DNA of 6,229 bases from Candidatus Caccocola faecipullorum (GTDB lineage: Bacteria; Synergistota; Synergistia; Synergistales; Synergistaceae): assembly GCA_018716365.1 (NCBI GenBank), contig DVKA01000244.1, positions 1 to 6,229 on the forward strand, read 5' to 3'. Of this stretch, positions 4,926 through 6,229 are shown in pieces. The notes under the pieces were generated by a model, which saw only the letters and a program-made list of their open reading frames with translations, made no database searches and was not told the origin of the DNA. The number at the start of each line of letters is the position of its first letter. Position 1 is the first letter of the stretch. A program made the translations under genes and the position numbers.

Positions 4926-6172
4926 TGAGAAACGAATTCAGGATCGCAGATATAGCTCTCGCGCCGGAAGGACACAGGCGCATGGAATGGGCGTGGGAAT
5001 ATATGCCCGTGCTCAAGCTCATAGCGGAAAAAGAGGCGGCGAACCAGCCGCTCGCTGGCGTCGTCGTCGGCACCTGCCTGCACCTTGAAGCCAAGACGGC
5101 TTGCCTGCTGAAGGTCCTCCACCAGCTCGGCGCGACAGTCGTCACCGCGGGCAGCAACCCGCTCTCGACGCAGGACCCGATATGCGCCGCGCTCGTCGAG
5201 GAGGGCGTGCACGTCTTCAGCCGCCGCGGCATGAGCGCCGAGGAATACAGCGACAACATACGCGAAATGCTCAAGTGGGACCCGCAGGTCATCATCGACG
5301 ACGGCGGCGACGTCGTCTCGATGGTGATAGAGGAGCGCCGCGACCTCATAAAGAACATCATGGGCGGCTGCGAAGAGACGACGACCGGCATCAAGCGGCT
5401 GCGCGCGATGGCGAACGAGGGCGTCCTGCCCTTCCCGATGCTCGCAGTCAACGACGCGCAGAGCAAGCATCTTTTCGACAACCGTTACGGCACGGGCCAG
5501 TCGGTCTGGGACGCGATACTGCGCACGACGAACCTCATAGTCGCGGGCAAAAACGTCGTCGTCGCGGGCTACGGCTGGTGCGGCAAGGGGACGGCGAAGC
5601 GCGCGGCGGGGCTCGGCGCGCGCGTCATAGTCGTCGAGGTAGACCCGCACAAGGCGCTCGAAGCGCTCATGGACGGCTTTGAAGTAATGAACATGAACGA
5701 CGCGGCGAAGCTCGGCGACGTATTCGTCTCCGTGACCGGCAACACGAAGGTCATCCGCCGCGAGCATTTTGAAGTTATGAAAGACGGCGTGCTCCTCGCC
5801 AACGCGGGACACTTCGACGTCGAAGTCTACGTCCCCGACCTCAAGGAAATGGCGAAGGAAGTCCGCCAGTCGCGCGACAACATCGACACCTACGTCATGG
5901 CCGACGGGCGCAGGCTTCACCTCCTCGGCGAAGGCCGTCTCGTGAACCTCGCGGCGGGCGACGGACATCCCGTTGAGATAATGGACCTCAGCTTCGCGAT
6001 GCAGCTCCTCTCCGCGCTCTACATAAGCACGCACAAGCTTGAGCCCGGCCTCTACAACGTCCCCGAGGAGCTTGACCGCCGCATAGCGGAGCTCAAGCTC
6101 GAATCCCTCGGCATAACGATAGAGAAGCTCACTCCAGAGCAGGAAGAGTACATGGCGAGCTGGAGAGAATAA
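4925..6172 (+). CDS. ahcY: Adenosylhomocysteinase, archaeal/Thermotoga-like type
   Basis: AhcY is an NAD-dependent cytosolic enzyme that splits S-adenosylhomocysteine to homocysteine and adenosine, relieving product inhibition of methyltransferases. The 415-residue protein covers the whole fold. Substrate-binding and catalytic residues are in place: H53 in CLHLEAKTA, STQDP (81-85), D126 in IDDGGD, E151 in GGCEETTTG, K181 and D185 in NDAQSKHLFDN. The NAD site is GYGWCGKG (215-222), with E at the end of the second strand (VVVEVDP). NAGHFDVEV and LAAGDGHPVEIMDLSFA follow. GSNPLSTQD and GYGWCGKG, the short length and the ending without the C-terminal K-x-x-Y-Y of eukaryotic and many bacterial forms point to the archaeal/Thermotoga subgroup. 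Members of that subgroup can prefer S-inosylhomocysteine, as shown for a Methanocaldococcus enzyme. The start shares one base with the mtnA stop; a GGGGGGA stretch (4910-4916) serves as ribosome binding site. Confidence 0.94.
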   Translation: MRNEFRIADIALAPEGHRRMEWAWEYMPVLKLIAEKEAANQPLAGVVVGTCLHLEAKTACLLKVLHQLGATVVTAGSNPLSTQDPICAALVEEGVHVFSRRGMSAEEYSDNIREMLKWDPQVIIDDGGDVVSMVIEERRDLIKNIMGGCEETTTGIKRLRAMANEGVLPFPMLAVNDAQSKHLFDNRYGTGQSVWDAILRTTNLIVAGKNVVVAGYGWCGKGTAKRAAGLGARVIVVEVDPHKALEALMDGFEVMNMNDAAKLGDVFVSVTGNTKVIRREHFEVMKDGVLLANAGHFDVEVYVPDLKEMAKEVRQSRDNIDTYVMADGRRLHLLGEGRLVNLAAGDGHPVEIMDLSFAMQLLSALYISTHKLEPGLYNVPEELDRRIAELKLESLGITIEKLTPEQEEYMASWRE

Positions 6173-6175
6173 AAA

Positions 6176-6229
6176 ATGCCGAAGCTCTATAAAAACGTCG
6201 TCCTCTGGGACGCGGAGCGCGAGAGCGCA
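6176..6229 (+). CDS. 5' end of a further gene, possibly an amidohydrolase (truncated by window)
   Basis: Only 18 codons are visible, reading MPKLYKNVVLWDAERESA, open to the window edge. The ATG at 6176 is 3 bases after the ahcY stop, and GGAGAG (6162-6167) is 8 bases upstream, so it is very likely a real gene in the same operon. The 'L(Y/I)KN..(V/I)(L/W)D' opening resembles the first beta strand of amidohydrolase-superfamily enzymes such as MTA/SAH deaminases and dihydroorotase. That call rests on a handful of residues and is tentative. Confidence 0.6.
   Translation, partial: MPKLYKNVVLWDAERESA

Noticed and set aside
4670..6034. 454-codon open frame on the minus strand opposite mtnA and ahcY
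   Set aside because: It is the shadow of two firmly identified genes. Its translation is Arg/Val/Ala/Asp-rich with no family motif.

Overview
The window is a compact, entirely plus-strand stretch of GC-rich bacterial chromosome. It carries eight complete protein genes and the first 18 codons of a ninth. The gene set and order (efp, a CD1247-type zinc-ribbon protein, an Asp23/Gls24 protein, a small membrane protein, nusB, xseA) resemble a housekeeping block well known from Clostridia. The protein styles, namely an EF-P with a KMGRGG loop, an archaeal/Thermotoga-type S-adenosylhomocysteinase and heavy use of ATA for isoleucine, suggest a member of the Synergistota (Synergistaceae-like). That assignment is inference from remembered family features, not from a search. 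No tRNA, rRNA, CRISPR array, insertion sequence or phage gene is visible, and no gap between genes exceeds about 80 bases.

Layout. Positions 35-607 encode elongation factor P. Positions 671-1093 encode an acidic protein with a CD1247-type N-terminal domain and a C-terminal zinc ribbon. Positions 1136-1597 encode an Asp23/Gls24 protein. A strong intrinsic terminator (1620-1653) follows, directly abutting the ribosome binding site of the next gene. Positions 1673-2146 encode an unrecognised protein with a soluble N-terminal half and a C-terminal two-helix membrane hairpin. nusB (2151-2693), xseA (2677-3930), mtnA (3912-4925) and ahcY (4925-6172) then follow with overlaps of 17, 19 and 1 bases or gaps of a few bases. 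This points to one translationally coupled operon. A further gene starts at 6176 and runs off the window.

Functionally there are two blocks. The first half concerns translation, envelope stress and transcription: EF-P, Asp23-family protein, its possible membrane partner, and NusB. XseA (exonuclease VII large subunit) bridges to the second block, which handles the by-products of S-adenosylmethionine: MtnA (methylthioribose-1-phosphate isomerase), AhcY (S-adenosylhomocysteine hydrolase) and a truncated gene whose first residues would suit an amidohydrolase such as an MTA/SAH/5'-deoxyadenosine deaminase. No xseB follows xseA here.

The points most worth following up are: the membrane protein between asp23 and nusB, which may be a degenerate Asp23-like domain joined to a DUF2273-like membrane hairpin; the terminator with no room for a promoter behind it, just upstream of nusB; the arginine at the EF-P loop tip; and the possibility that the archaeal-type AhcY works with a neighbouring deaminase as an S-inosylhomocysteine route. 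No clearly unprecedented system is evident; most of the window is recognisable housekeeping DNA.
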